Shown here: in pieces, positions 47,456 through 58,245 of the stretch
How the letters are laid out: each line of letters starts with the position of its first letter
Position numbering within the stretch: position 1 is the stretch's first letter
DNA from: Hydractinia symbiolongicarpus
Lineage: Eukaryota; Cnidaria; Hydrozoa; Anthoathecata; Hydractiniidae
Assembly: GCF_029227915.1 (NCBI RefSeq)
Contig: NC_079883.1
Location: 23,064,001 to 23,128,000 of the forward strand
Reading direction: 5' to 3'
Length of the DNA stretch: 64,000 nt
Program-made: the position numbers and the translations under genes
Notes under the pieces: generated by a model
Told to the model about the DNA's origin: nothing
Databases searched by the model: none
Seen by the model: only the letters and a program-made list of their open reading frames with translations

Positions 47456-48933
47456 ATGTCCACGGCATTAGTATCAGCATTCTATGATATAAACGACGTC
47501 ATACAACAAGTAAGTTTCTCATGTTTACATTTTTTTTTACTTTATCCTGTAAGTTTTATGTTTACGTTTATATTTTAACCTGTTTTTTTCTTTTCGAGTT
47601 TTTATATTTAGCTAGCTGGAAGCCATATGGCTTGTTATATTCTCAAGAGAGTGTCCATTATATTTTTTTCGTGGAACGACTTTGTATACAATGATTTCGT
47701 AGGATAGGAAAGAAGAAAAAAACGTTTTAAATATTTATAAAAAGATAAAATTTTATTAAGCGATTTGAGTACATATGTATGAAGCATTAATTTATTAACA
47801 CGAGGTCCTAACTTTTTAAAAAAAATCTTTCTATAGAAAAAAATGTTTTGTGATTTTTTATCTGTTTAAATAAATATAGCCAAATATTATTTTTTAACGA
47901 AAAGTTTTAAAAAGATCTTTCGGTTTAATAAAACTTTCTTTATTGTGAATATTTTCAGAGCAAGCAACGTCCAACAATGTTGGATTTACGTCAACGACTT
48001 CTTGATAGAAAACCCAATAACTTATTGATCCCAAGACGACACTCCACAAACTCATCGACTTTGACTGCTTCACCTCTCACTAAACCGACGTTATCGCCGA
48101 CTTCTTCCAGTTTTTATCCGATGCCGCCGTCACCTAAGGATCAATTTCTCGGTGGAACAGCTTCTCCGTTAAGCATTCGCGAGAGAGCTCAGAGCGCCAG
48201 CTTCCAAGAAGAATTAGAAGCTCAACACAGAAAACGATCTGCTACAAATTCCAGCCGATACAAAACTGAACTATGTCGACCTTTTGAAGAGAACGGCACT
48301 TGTAAATACGGTGATAAATGTCAATTTGCACATGGCTTTCACGAGCTCAGAGGTTTAAATAGGCATCCTAAATATAAAACTGAATTTTGTCGTACGTATC
48401 ACACCATTGGGTTTTGTCCGTATGGTCCACGTTGTCATTTCATCCATAATGACGAAGAGAAAAGACCCCCTTCGACAACTTCACCCCATACGATCTCCGT
48501 GTCAAGTGTAGAGTCGGCCGATATTGCGCCATCACCATTCAGTAACCTGACGCCACCAATATCGCCTGGATATGGCGGTGAAGTTTTTTTGTTTGATGAA
48601 ACTTCTCATGCGCCAAACACCCCCCTAGGAATATGCGGACAAAACATTGCTTTAGATTCCATGAATACCATTCAGGAGAACCCGTTCCCGTCGCCCAGCA
48701 GCTCAATGGATTACAATATGATGAAGCAAAGCTCCCTTCGTGGTGATTCCGATCCCTGCCCTACACAGCTAATTAGTGACAGTATTCGTGAAATGTCTTT
48801 TCAACCCATACAAACAAAGTTTGACGAGCGAATTCTGACACCTTCCGAGTCTGGATCATCCAACCCACCGTCGCCGACAGATTCGTGTGACGGAAGTCGA
48901 CGACGTCTGCCTGTTTTTGGATTTCAACATTGA
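47456..48933 (+). CDS. ZFP36L1: ZFP36/TIS11-family CCCH zinc-finger mRNA-decay protein
   Basis: Two exons, 47456..47509 and 47959..48933, in phase 0, giving 342 residues. The family binds UAUUUAU elements in mRNA 3' UTRs and recruits the CCR4-NOT deadenylase. Exon 1 ([18 protein letters not shown]) matches the short N-terminal exon of ZFP36L1/L2. The tandem CCCH fingers are complete: C124-x8-C133-x5-C139-x3-H143 and C162-x8-C171-x5-C177-x3-H181, each preceded by the YKTE(L/F)C lead-in, with 18 residues between fingers. PRRHS (about 43-47) matches the family's basophilic-kinase/14-3-3 site, and the C-terminus RRLPVF matches the NOT1-binding motif. The one-intron layout is the family's usual one. 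Closest by eye to ZFP36L1/L2; invertebrates generally have a single ancestral gene, so the symbol denotes family. Confidence 0.95.
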
Positions 48934-49400
48934 AAGTTTGAGTCAGGTAAAAAGAAAAAGTTCTGTTTTCTATGAAGGCATGTAGAAACTGCGAATTTAT
49001 ATATGTGTATATTTCTCAGAAATTTTTATATATAGTGTTATATAACTATTAATATTATATGATGATAGGACGGCGAGAAAAGAGTGCGAGAGCGAGGAAC
49101 TTGAATTTTATAAAATTCATAAGTATAATAAAAAGCAGCTGGAAATTTGTGTGGAGTTAGAATATTAATCTTTGCAGTTGTTTTGTGTCACAAGTTTTTT
49201 TTGTTGAACATCAGCAGTAGAAATATGAATTATTTTAGTTCCATAAATATATAGTACGTAAAAAAGAATTTTAGAATTTTTCAAAATCTATTTCCTTCTA
49301 TTATTTATATTTATATTTTAATTTGTTTGTTTTAACATATTAATTTTTTTTGGTATACTGCAATTTTTCTGGAGTACTTGTTGACATATAATTTTTCCTT
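48934..49400 (+). terminator. ZFP36-like 3' UTR with AU-rich elements and poly(A) signal
   Basis: AATAAA at 49127..49132. Two overlapping TATTTAT motifs (49302..49308 and 49308..49314) lie beyond it, so they belong to the UTR only if a later poly(A) site is used. TATTTAT is the binding site of this very protein family, which autoregulates in vertebrates. Confidence 0.4.
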
Positions 49401-50948
49401 CTCTTTTGAGGTTAATGTTTTTTTTAGAAAAAATGTTATTTAAATTATTTTCGTCGTATGTTTCCAGACTTTTTCACTGTTGTTGTGTGGGGAGTTCTAA
49501 AAACATTCAACACATTAAGATTTCAGTTGATTCTGTAGAGTTTCTTGAACCTATTAACAACTCGACCGAAATTTTATTTATAGCCGGATAAACTTCAATA
49601 ATGAATAGTTTTTTTTATTTACAATAATTCGTTTCTATTATGTGGTTTCTCTCAATATCTTTTTTCTTTGTGTTGCATTGTGCGCGAACAATTTCAGATG
49701 GCACCATTCAGTCTGGTGAAAAGCTATTTAATTTGCTCGTTAAACAAATGGGCAATTATACAGCATTTATCTCTGATAGAATTTCCCTCATAAAGGTTTC
49801 ATATAATTTGAGTTAAATGGCTTTTTAATTTTTCGTGCGTCACTAAAGTCTCCAATTAAACGTTATGAACGAGTTATTTTGAAGTTTCTTATCTCTTCAA
49901 TTAATGGATTTTTTTAATAAAAATTTCTGACAAAAAAAATCGTTTAACTCCTTCGCTCCTCTCGCAAAATTTTTCCCAGCCGTTCCGTTATTCGTGAAGG
50001 AAATGGGTCTGTCTCTTTGTCCCTTCTCACAAATATATGTGAGTAGAAGGGCCAAAGGATGAAATGTTTATTTTTTGCCAAATGTTTTAATATAAGTAGT
50101 TTTGGATTTTTTTACGATGAAAAAAGTTGTGAAAAATTTTATTTTTCATGTCAGCAACTTTATTATTTAAATGTGGTTATTTATTGACTTCTGTAAAATA
50201 ATTATTTTTTTTTTTGTTATTTTTTTTATGAACAAAAAAAGAGGTTTTAAAACTTCGTCACAAAAAATATGTGAACGGTGAAAGGACACGTAAAAATTTC
50301 TTCGCATGCAATTACAACATACGGGAGAATATTATTTTATTAGAGGATCTGTTTCTTTTCTTTTAATGTTTGATATAATTTATTTCTAAATAGATTTTTT
50401 AACGTTTTCTGTGAGTTCAACTTTCTTTCATTCAAAAGGATTAAAAAAATTGTGCTATAGTGAAAGTAATAATTGAAGATCTGCGATGGAGAGTTTTCAG
50501 TGTTTTTCATTACTCAGCTTTTTTGTCACATGGTCAAGATGTGTAAACAAGAAAAGATGTAAAAATATCTTGAATCATACATTTTTGTGTGCTCGACGTA
50601 AACAAAAAAATTCTGGCTTCGATTTTCTTTGTGTTGACTGTTTGAAAGGTGTTTGATTACAGATTTCAAATGTTTTATTTTTCCACAATCTAAACACTCT
50701 CCTACACAGAGTCTGAATAGTCGTAATGGTGAACTTCCCTGGAACGAACAAGTTTTTTTTTGAAAGCGCTATACAGAAATTTCTTTAAAACCTTTTAGTC
50801 AATTTTTTCCCTCGATTCATCCACATCCTTGTCCTTACCCACAACCTAACGTTCCCAATGCAGTCACAAAAATGTTTTACGAAGAGAGAGTATTTAAAAA
50901 TTTATTTATGTTCGCATTTTTTATGGAATTTTACTGCCTGTGTCGAAA

Positions 50949-51063
50949 TTATAGATAATGCTGATTCAGCTTTTATCTTTGGTTAAATTTTCTTATTAGT
51001 GGTTTATATTTACGATGACGCCCATTTTTTGTATGTAGTTCATCCGCCGCGTGTATAATATTG
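50949..51063 (+). repeat. Left arm of a 115-bp inverted repeat pair
   Basis: Shares GCTGATTCAGCTTTTAT, GGTTTATATTTACGATGACG and TGTATGTAGTTCATCCGCC with the reverse complement of 52819..52937. Confidence 0.8.
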
Positions 51064-52593
51064 CAAAAGAATAAATTATGTCGTTAATTTATGTTGGTTT
51101 CTAGCTGGCTTGTCTTTTTATAAGTAAGCTTATATTAAAAGAAATTTTATTGTATTTTGTAGAAAGAGGGTCGAGGGTCCTCTATCTACGCAGGTTGTAA
51201 TTTATATATGTCTGATCAAATATTTTTCAATTCATATTTACAAACTTTTGTTTTTACTTCGTCTTGTTTTCATCCTTTGTTAGTCAACTAATTATATGCG
51301 CGCAAAGGCGTGGTCACCGAGGGGTTGGTCAATACCCAAGTTGTTATTTACACCTCCGGAAATTGCAACCAGTTTTAATATTTTGCAGCACATTTCACCT
51401 GTCTCAGGCGATATAGTTGAGTATGATTTCAAATAGAAGCCCGACGACCTTTTGAAATGTGGCAGGCTTTCAATTGTGCTCAATGTGCGGGAAATCTGCG
51501 ACTCTGACACGTGCTGTTGCTGCAAATAATCCGACGCCGTGAAGGTAAATTTTGTTCAAAGTCCATGTGGTAATGTAAATTTCGCGATTGACAAAACTTC
51601 CGATGCTTAGGTATCCAATTTATTGCTTTTATTAGTAACAAAATGTCAAATTTGTTAGCAATTTTAGTGAAAAAGCAATGTCCTTACTTTTACGAACGGG
51701 AGAGATAAAGGTCATTGATTTTGACATCTTGCATTATATCCCAAGTTATGTCCATTTATAGAGCATCTTTTAATGTTTTTGTTTATTTTTCAAGACGAAA
51801 GAGAAAGTAAATTTAAGACTCCGTTTTTTTCATTCATTTCTAACCTTATATTCTTAAATATTTTGGAAACAAAATCCCAACAACTAAAAACGAACTGAAG
51901 TTTCAAAGTCACGTAAAATACACACGAAACATGACTGCCCTGCAAGGTACGTTTAATTCTCTGCGTCAATTATATTTGTTAATATGTTTCATAATCTTGC
52001 TGCCAGGCAACTGGTGTTGTAAATCATTCTGGTCAAATTCATGAGTTTAAAATTAGACAACGAAGCATGACAATATAAATCGATTCAGAAAGTTAATCGT
52101 TTTATCAACAATCTGTACAGCAAGCACATTCATGTTCATGCCTCGCTGTTTCATGTTTTTATTTTTCTTGGCAATAATGCCAAAGTATAATGACGCTTGT
52201 GCATTGCCTAAAGTACTTTCAATCTGTTAATTGGTTTAGGATCAATATTAAAGTTGATGATTTTGGCATTTGTTTAAAGCGGAATCCTGATAATATATCT
52301 CGCACTGTTGTAGGTTTCTAAGAATTTTTTTTGTCTCTTTTGGAAGCACAGTAAAAAATTCTTTCTTGAGTGATCATCGAAGTTTAAGAAGTGGTCAAGT
52401 CAATAACAGGAGCTTGCAATGATAAAAAAAATAAAGAAAAATTTCTCTGCTTCCGACCAGAACTAGAGCACTTCAAAATTTCAAAGCACTGAAACCAAAA
52501 CATCTATCTCGAAAAAAATATCTGACCAATATGGACAAAACATGAATGCAAAATAAATTAGTATAATCGAGTCATACCAAACTTTCATTTTGA

Positions 52594-52665
52594 CAACCTC
52601 GTTCCCCGAGTCTTTTGGCTCTCGTTATTAATCAAAAAGAAAAAAATGCGCTGGGAACGAGGTTG
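52594..52665. mobile_element. 72-bp MITE with 9-bp target duplication
   Basis: Ends CAACCTCGTTCCC and GGGAACGAGGTTG are perfect inverted repeats; TCATTTTGA flanks both sides (52585..52593 and 52666..52674). Same family as the copies at 8344 and 12069. Confidence 0.85.
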
Positions 52666-52818
52666 TCATTTTGAATGTTTAATATTGGTCGAATTTTTGA
52701 TGCTTCAATTATACGAACTCTGTCAGAAAATATAGAATGGATTAAGTTTTGTACGCAACAAATATAAATTGAAAGCGGACGTACTGCGACTGACCGTGTT
52801 CACGTAACCAACACGTAA

Positions 52819-52937
52819 CAATATTATACATGTGGCGGATGAACTACATACAAAATATAGGCGTCATCGTAAATATAAACCGCGTATAACAAATTTTTTA
52901 AAAAAAATAAAAGCTGAATCAGCGTTATCTATAACTT
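52819..52937 (-). repeat. Right arm of the 115-bp inverted repeat pair
   Basis: Inverted copy of 50949..51063. The similarity stops abruptly at ATTATAGATAA on the outside and at the AATATT near CCGC on the inside. No target duplication was recognised. Confidence 0.8.
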
Positions 52938-53696
52938 CCTGGACCAGCGTTCGGGCGCGAGTATGACTGGTTTTAAGTCGCCTCCTCCAGGCTATTTTAC
53001 ACCTCTCTGTACCTGAGTTTCTACAGACAGGAAACTCGTACAAGTTCACTTTTTAGAATAAGTCGTAGTGTTCGCAATGTGATTACTCCTGGTTTGGTTT
53101 AATTTGACATTACTATTGACGTTGCTAGGCACCTGAACACGCATTTCATCAGTAAGAATCAAAACGCGGTATTCATGATAAATGATATACATCTTTGTAA
53201 TACTGTAAAATTAAATTTGTGACCACGTATATTTGGTAAATTGTCTGAACTGTTTAAACGTGCGGAATGAAAACAAAGTCAAAATTTAGCTAAGTCAGCA
53301 AATTGTTTTGGATACGGCCCATATTATAGCTTACTTTTTTAAATAGCTAATGCTGACATCAGCATATATATGTCGAATCTAGATCGTAGATTGATTTGTT
53401 TAATCGTGCGAGAACAACCAAACAAAAAGTTTGTTCTTACGTTCAACAAGTAGCTTCTATTTTCTTCCCACTGCGAAAAACGTAGCGCTTGTGCACAGCT
53501 TCACTACTGAAAACATTACTGTGCTTTCACTTTCTTGAAAAAAAATCGTTCAACCGTGTCTTCTCTCTGCAGGACTAAAATAATTACCTATCTAAAATTT
53601 ACTTGACGCATGCTCAGAATGATGGCTCAATATATACAGTAAACTTTCACGAAAGAAAAAATTAAGAAAAATTAAAACTATATCAGATTAGCGAGA

Positions 53697-56600
53697 ATGT
53701 ATAGAGTAATATGTTGTATCGTTGTGGCTTCACTTACTATTCAAATATGTTACGCTGGTGCTTCGAACAAAACAGAAAAAGGTAAGGGCATGTTTTATTT
53801 GATGAATAATAACGTCTTCTTTTTTGCTAAGTAAAAGCAAGGTAGTTTCATCTAAGAATGGTATTTTTCCTTAAAACAGGTGGAAACATCAGTCAATTCT
53901 GTTCGACGAACTGTCGGCTGATGCATGTTTTTTAATTGGAACAAAATTACTGTTTAATCTTCGATTACAATCTCTTTACAAATGTCGAGATTTAATAAAA
54001 AATCTCTATTTTTACTTTTATATTAAAGAAAAGGGTAATTCATTAAATATTACATGTGGAGCTTGTTAAGGGCCGGGTAAAAATATCTTAAAAATTTAAA
54101 GCTCTACGTATTCGGTTTCTTATAAACAGCTTTCTTATAAAAAAAATTCTGAGGTGATTGCTGCGTCGCCTTATGGAAATTACTTTTTACCAGTACAACA
54201 TCACATGTGGCTCAATAGGTTTGGAAATATCCAAAACTTGTTATTTTAAAATTTTTGATAGAATATGAATTAAAAAGTATGATTTTTTTGCTATTTGTAT
54301 CTCACCGGTTGTTGGAACGACGCTTTTTTTTCAAAAGATTAGCTTACCGACACTTAGGCTCCGATTAGAAGAAGAAATCTTGGATCCATATTGGACATCT
54401 TTGTGTAGTCCAACTCGTCCTTTTTCTAAAACATGCACTATTCATGACAGCCTAGGAATTATGGTGGTCTAACCGTGGGACGGTCCAACTGTGGGACGGT
54501 CTAACTGTGGGGCGGTCTAACGAAAAGGCGGTCTAACTGTTGGACAGTTTTTTCTCGATTTTTGCTTGGATATTACCGTGACCCTTTGTAGAAATGTGTT
54601 AGATGAGAAAAAATCGTGTTGCATGAAGTTTGATCGCGATCAAACTTTTCATCGAATCAGCGAAAACGAGCAGGTAGAGTTCAAAAGCAAAAGCAAAGCC
54701 TTTGAATCGCATCTTCGTTTTGGTATGCACATAGTTTATGCCTCCTCTTAATTCAATCACGTGTTTTGCCTTTGTTAGGCTTTTCGTCATCAATTAGCTC
54801 TGAGAGCGATATTCGTAGCATGTAACATCATGTCAGTCGCCATATGAAGAGTGAATAGACATTTATTCAAAGATTAGCTTGTTGAATGACATGCGCAAAC
54901 GATGAATAAGTTCATCCAACATTTATCCAACAATCAACACTTTATCGAGCATGTGAAAGGTTTGCGCCTAGCTTAAGGATTGTCACCACTTGCGTGGAAT
55001 ATCACGAACCTACAGTATATTTCTTCTACGCTTTACAATGCTCTGTCTTATTTTTTCCAGAAAAAACTAAAGAACCTGAAGTCAAAGAGGAAAAGCTGAA
55101 AGGTTTTCTGAAGTTATACAACTTTGCTTTACAACATGGTAAACTCAACGTGTCTGAGAGCATGAAGAATCTGTCAACCAGAGTGAATGCAACGCTATCG
55201 AAAGCAACTGCTGAAAAGAACGCGACAGAAAAAACAAACGCGACAGCTGTCAAACTTCCAGTCAAAGCAGCTGCAACGGCTGTCAAAAAACCAAAAGCCA
55301 GCGGCAGCAGTGAAGCAAATGATGGAGCATCTGGTGACGACAGCAAACACCAAAGCGACGATAATGGCGAAGGTAAACAAGGTGAAGACGGGGGCGAAGA
55401 ATGGTCAGACGAAGAATATGACGGTAGCCATCCGGATAATGAATACAGCTACCACGATCAATATTATGGCGGGAACGGGAAAGGCTTTGAATATACGAAT
55501 AATAATGGTAATGTACAAGGGAATGGGTATCAATACCAGTACGATAATTCACCTGAGGGATCCCAAATGATGGGCGGACAACCATTTGGAGGCGGACAAT
55601 CATTTGGAGGTGGCTTTCCTTCCACCTGGCTTGGTCAAGAATTCTCCAATGGCATTGGTGGCGGTATGGGTACTGAAGATAATCCTACCGATTACAATCA
55701 AGGTTTCGTCAACTACGATGACGGAACATCACAATTTGCTGGTAATTACGACAAGAAAACGAAAACACACAAGGTAAAGAACGGCAAAGTTACAAAGGCT
55801 TTTGTTAAACATCACAAACACAGCGTGATGAAGGCGAAAAAGATGGTTGCTATGAAGAAGTACACGATCGAAGGACAAGCTGAACGAAGAACTATTATGA
55901 TAGGTAGGAGTTAATCCGCGGAAATAATTTATTTAATGACTGTAAAATATTGTACGTATAATGGTAGCAAGAATTTAGTGGATCAAATAAAAACAAGTGG
56001 ACATTTTTCTAAGTAGCAAAATGTACAGGATGTAGATTTCCATGCAATGCAGTAAAGTTCAAACGTTCAAAAATTTTCTTCAACATACTAAAATTAACTT
56101 TACAAGATAGTCATTAACCCGTGAAATATCCACATGAATCATAAAAAATATATCGCAATTGCTATTGCCGCCAAAAATATTTCGTGAATTCTTAACACGA
56201 CATCAGCTATACATTGACATCACCGCATTGCTTGACTTGACACGCACAAAATTTTCAAATACAAAATAACAATAAACATTCTTTCACTTTTTCATCTTTA
56301 GGCTAGATTATCCTCATGCACTTTTATCAATTGGAACACACGTCACGCCTAATGTGTGATTCAATCTCGTTTAGGCAATCGAGTGTGCGGTTCTAAAAAG
56401 AGCACAAATATTCACGCCAGAGATGAGATCCACATCTTCCACGGACTGGAGGGAGAGCATGAGGATAACCTAGCAAAAAGAGAACTCAAAACGCGACTTG
56501 AAAACTCGGCGGCCCTTCACGCAACCGATTTATGCTGTGCCGAGCACAACGAATGTCCACGTATAGTGCCAGCCAAAACAGCGAAATTCGGTTATTCGAA

Positions 56601-57135
56601 TGATATCGAATATGACGTCATGGCATGTGCATGTGATGCGAAATTTAGAAACTGTCTTAAAAACGCTAACTCGTACACTGCGGACGCTGTCGGTCATTTA
56701 TACTTTAACACATTAAAAATCCCTTGCCTTACATTTGAGCACGATCCAACTGCAGAAACAAAAAGTGATCAACCGATCCCACCACAGGATTCTTTGAATG
56801 TTGTAAGTGTAGTGCCAGATGCTGAAACAGAGAGGGAGACAGTTGGCGGTGCTCAGTTGGTGATCTCACCGCGAGCAGCTCCACATAAAGAAATGGAGGT
56901 AAAGAAGGAACGGGAACAAGAAGGAACCCTGCACGTAAAAGAATTAAAACAAGACGAACCTGAAGATAGTGATGATGAAGAACCTGAACACAACAAAAAA
57001 AGCAAACCGGACAAACGACCAGACACGATAAATCCAAACCCGAGCCCAAATAATCCGAACCCATACGGCACAAAGTTAAAAGGCGTACCTACACTACCAG
57101 AAGCATATTCACCCAAAGTTGGTATCTCACACTAA
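53697..57135 (+). CDS. Secreted group III phospholipase A2-like protein with low-complexity region
   Basis: Three exons, 53697..53781, 55061..55903 and 56375..57135, in phase, giving 562 residues. Residues 1-20 form a signal peptide (MYRVICCIVVASLTI, then YAGAS). Residues 29-130 are Lys/Ala/Thr-rich; about 130-270 are Gly/Asn/Tyr/Gln-rich and acidic (GGGQSFGGG, DQYYGG); 270-305 are basic. The PLA2-like core is about 355-415: DLCCAEHNEC (His367), KFGYSN, CACDAKFRNCL (Asp397), VGHLYFN and a final Cys. The family hydrolyses phospholipid sn-2 esters with Ca2+. Here the catalytic His and the Asp397 position are kept, but the Ca-binding Asp after His is Asn368 and the W-C-G-x-G calcium loop is not seen, so activity is doubtful. 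The tail (420-562) is acidic, then Pro/Asn-rich. Could be a matrix, otoconin-like or venom-related protein; role unknown. The exon 2-3 join is the least certain. Confidence 0.72.
54466..54545. repeat. Exact 16-bp tandem repeat, 5 units
   Basis: Five contiguous 16-mers of GGTCTAACTGTGGGAC with small changes, exactly 80 bp, in intron 1 of the PLA2-like gene. Confidence 0.9.
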
Positions 57136-57163
57136 AATATCATCAAAGTTAACTTTCATACTA

Positions 57164-57169
57164 AATAAA
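57164..57169 (+). terminator. Poly(A) signal of the PLA2-like gene
   Basis: Canonical AATAAA 28 nt after the stop codon, implying a very short 3' UTR. Confidence 0.65.
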
Positions 57170-58245
57170 CGTTTTCACGAGTAAAATTAAAACAATTGGC
57201 TTTGTAGATGTTATTTAAAATATATCTATTTCTTAGAAACAGTTTTTTACACGAGCATGCAGGAAAGAAGCGTGTTTTTTCAGCTGAAAGGTACAAGAGG
57301 ACTGGTACCAAGAATTCCCAACCACGTGCTAATGATATTCATTTTCGTGTTACCTTGCAACCTCTGTGTTCGAATTTGTTCTGTAAAATAACCTCGTCAA
57401 TGTAAATGATAAGACTGAAAGAAAGTGTATATTAAATTTATTTATTTTTCTTCAATCAACTTTACGAGAAGAAAGTGTTTGCTGAAGAAACTTGAGGCTT
57501 TTTTCGGTTTTTTAAAAAAATTCCAAAAGTTTATTTTCGCAGAAAGTAAATTTAGTCGTGAAAAAGTCTTTCAATTACAAATATTCTCGGATAGTTTCGC
57601 TTCTTTAACACAAAATTCGTCGAAACTAGAGGAAGAATTTGGTAGAACGGCAAAAGTTTTCTCCCGCAAAAACTTCTAATTTTATACAAGGTTTTTCCCG
57701 CAAAATGCAAAAGTTTTTTGCGTTAAAGTTGATCAGTAAAGTTTATTTCACAAACACATTCTTCCCTTAAATTAAACAAAAGTAAATCCAAATGACCAAT
57801 TTTCTGAGAAAACAATTTTCGCGAATTTTAAAACACTAGCGATATTCGCGAAAATTAATTCAACAATAGTGGGTGGGATTTTTTAGTTTGATTTCTGCAA
57901 AGTCACGATTCTTTTCTGTAAAAAAGTGACCAATTTTACTGACTAACAATTTGTACCGCTCAACCATTTTTACTGGCTTCATTTTTTTTGCCGGCTAACT
58001 TGTCGATGTCGATTGTCGAAAATTTTTAGTTCACATTTTTAGTTAGAATGAGCGGGATTTGTTAAATTACTTTGTACAAATTTTATTTTTTTCAAACTCA
58101 ACAAATTTTACCACAAATTAGTTTTCAAAAAGTGGCAAAATTTTGTGCAGGTGACTAATATTTTTACCGACTATTACTTTTTATCGACGTTTTAGCAGAG
58201 CATCGCGAACATTATACCTTCTAACCAAGCTTTTTTACAATTTCA
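57170..58245. other. Convergent intergenic region with GCGAAAATTAATTC repeats
   Basis: No gene recognised. Several copies of a dispersed motif (TTCGCGAATTTTAAAA, TATTCGCGAAAATTAATTC, CCCGCAAAAACTTC) lie at 57655-57865. The TATDN3 transcript should end here on the minus strand; only GATAAA (revcomp near 58180), not AATAAA, was seen. Confidence 0.5.

Larger units (their letters stand above)
49401..53696. other. Intergenic region between the ZFP36-like and PLA2-like genes
   Basis: No recognised coding exon. Minus-strand frames at 51292..51525 (77 codons) and 52864..53049 (61 codons) have no family resemblance; the second overlaps one arm of an inverted repeat. A TATATAC box at about 53632, 65 bp before the next start codon, may be that gene's promoter. 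Confidence 0.5.

Noticed and set aside
55187..55603. Several 60-127-codon frames on both strands within the PLA2-like exon 2
   Set aside because: Shadows of a low-complexity coding exon in other frames.
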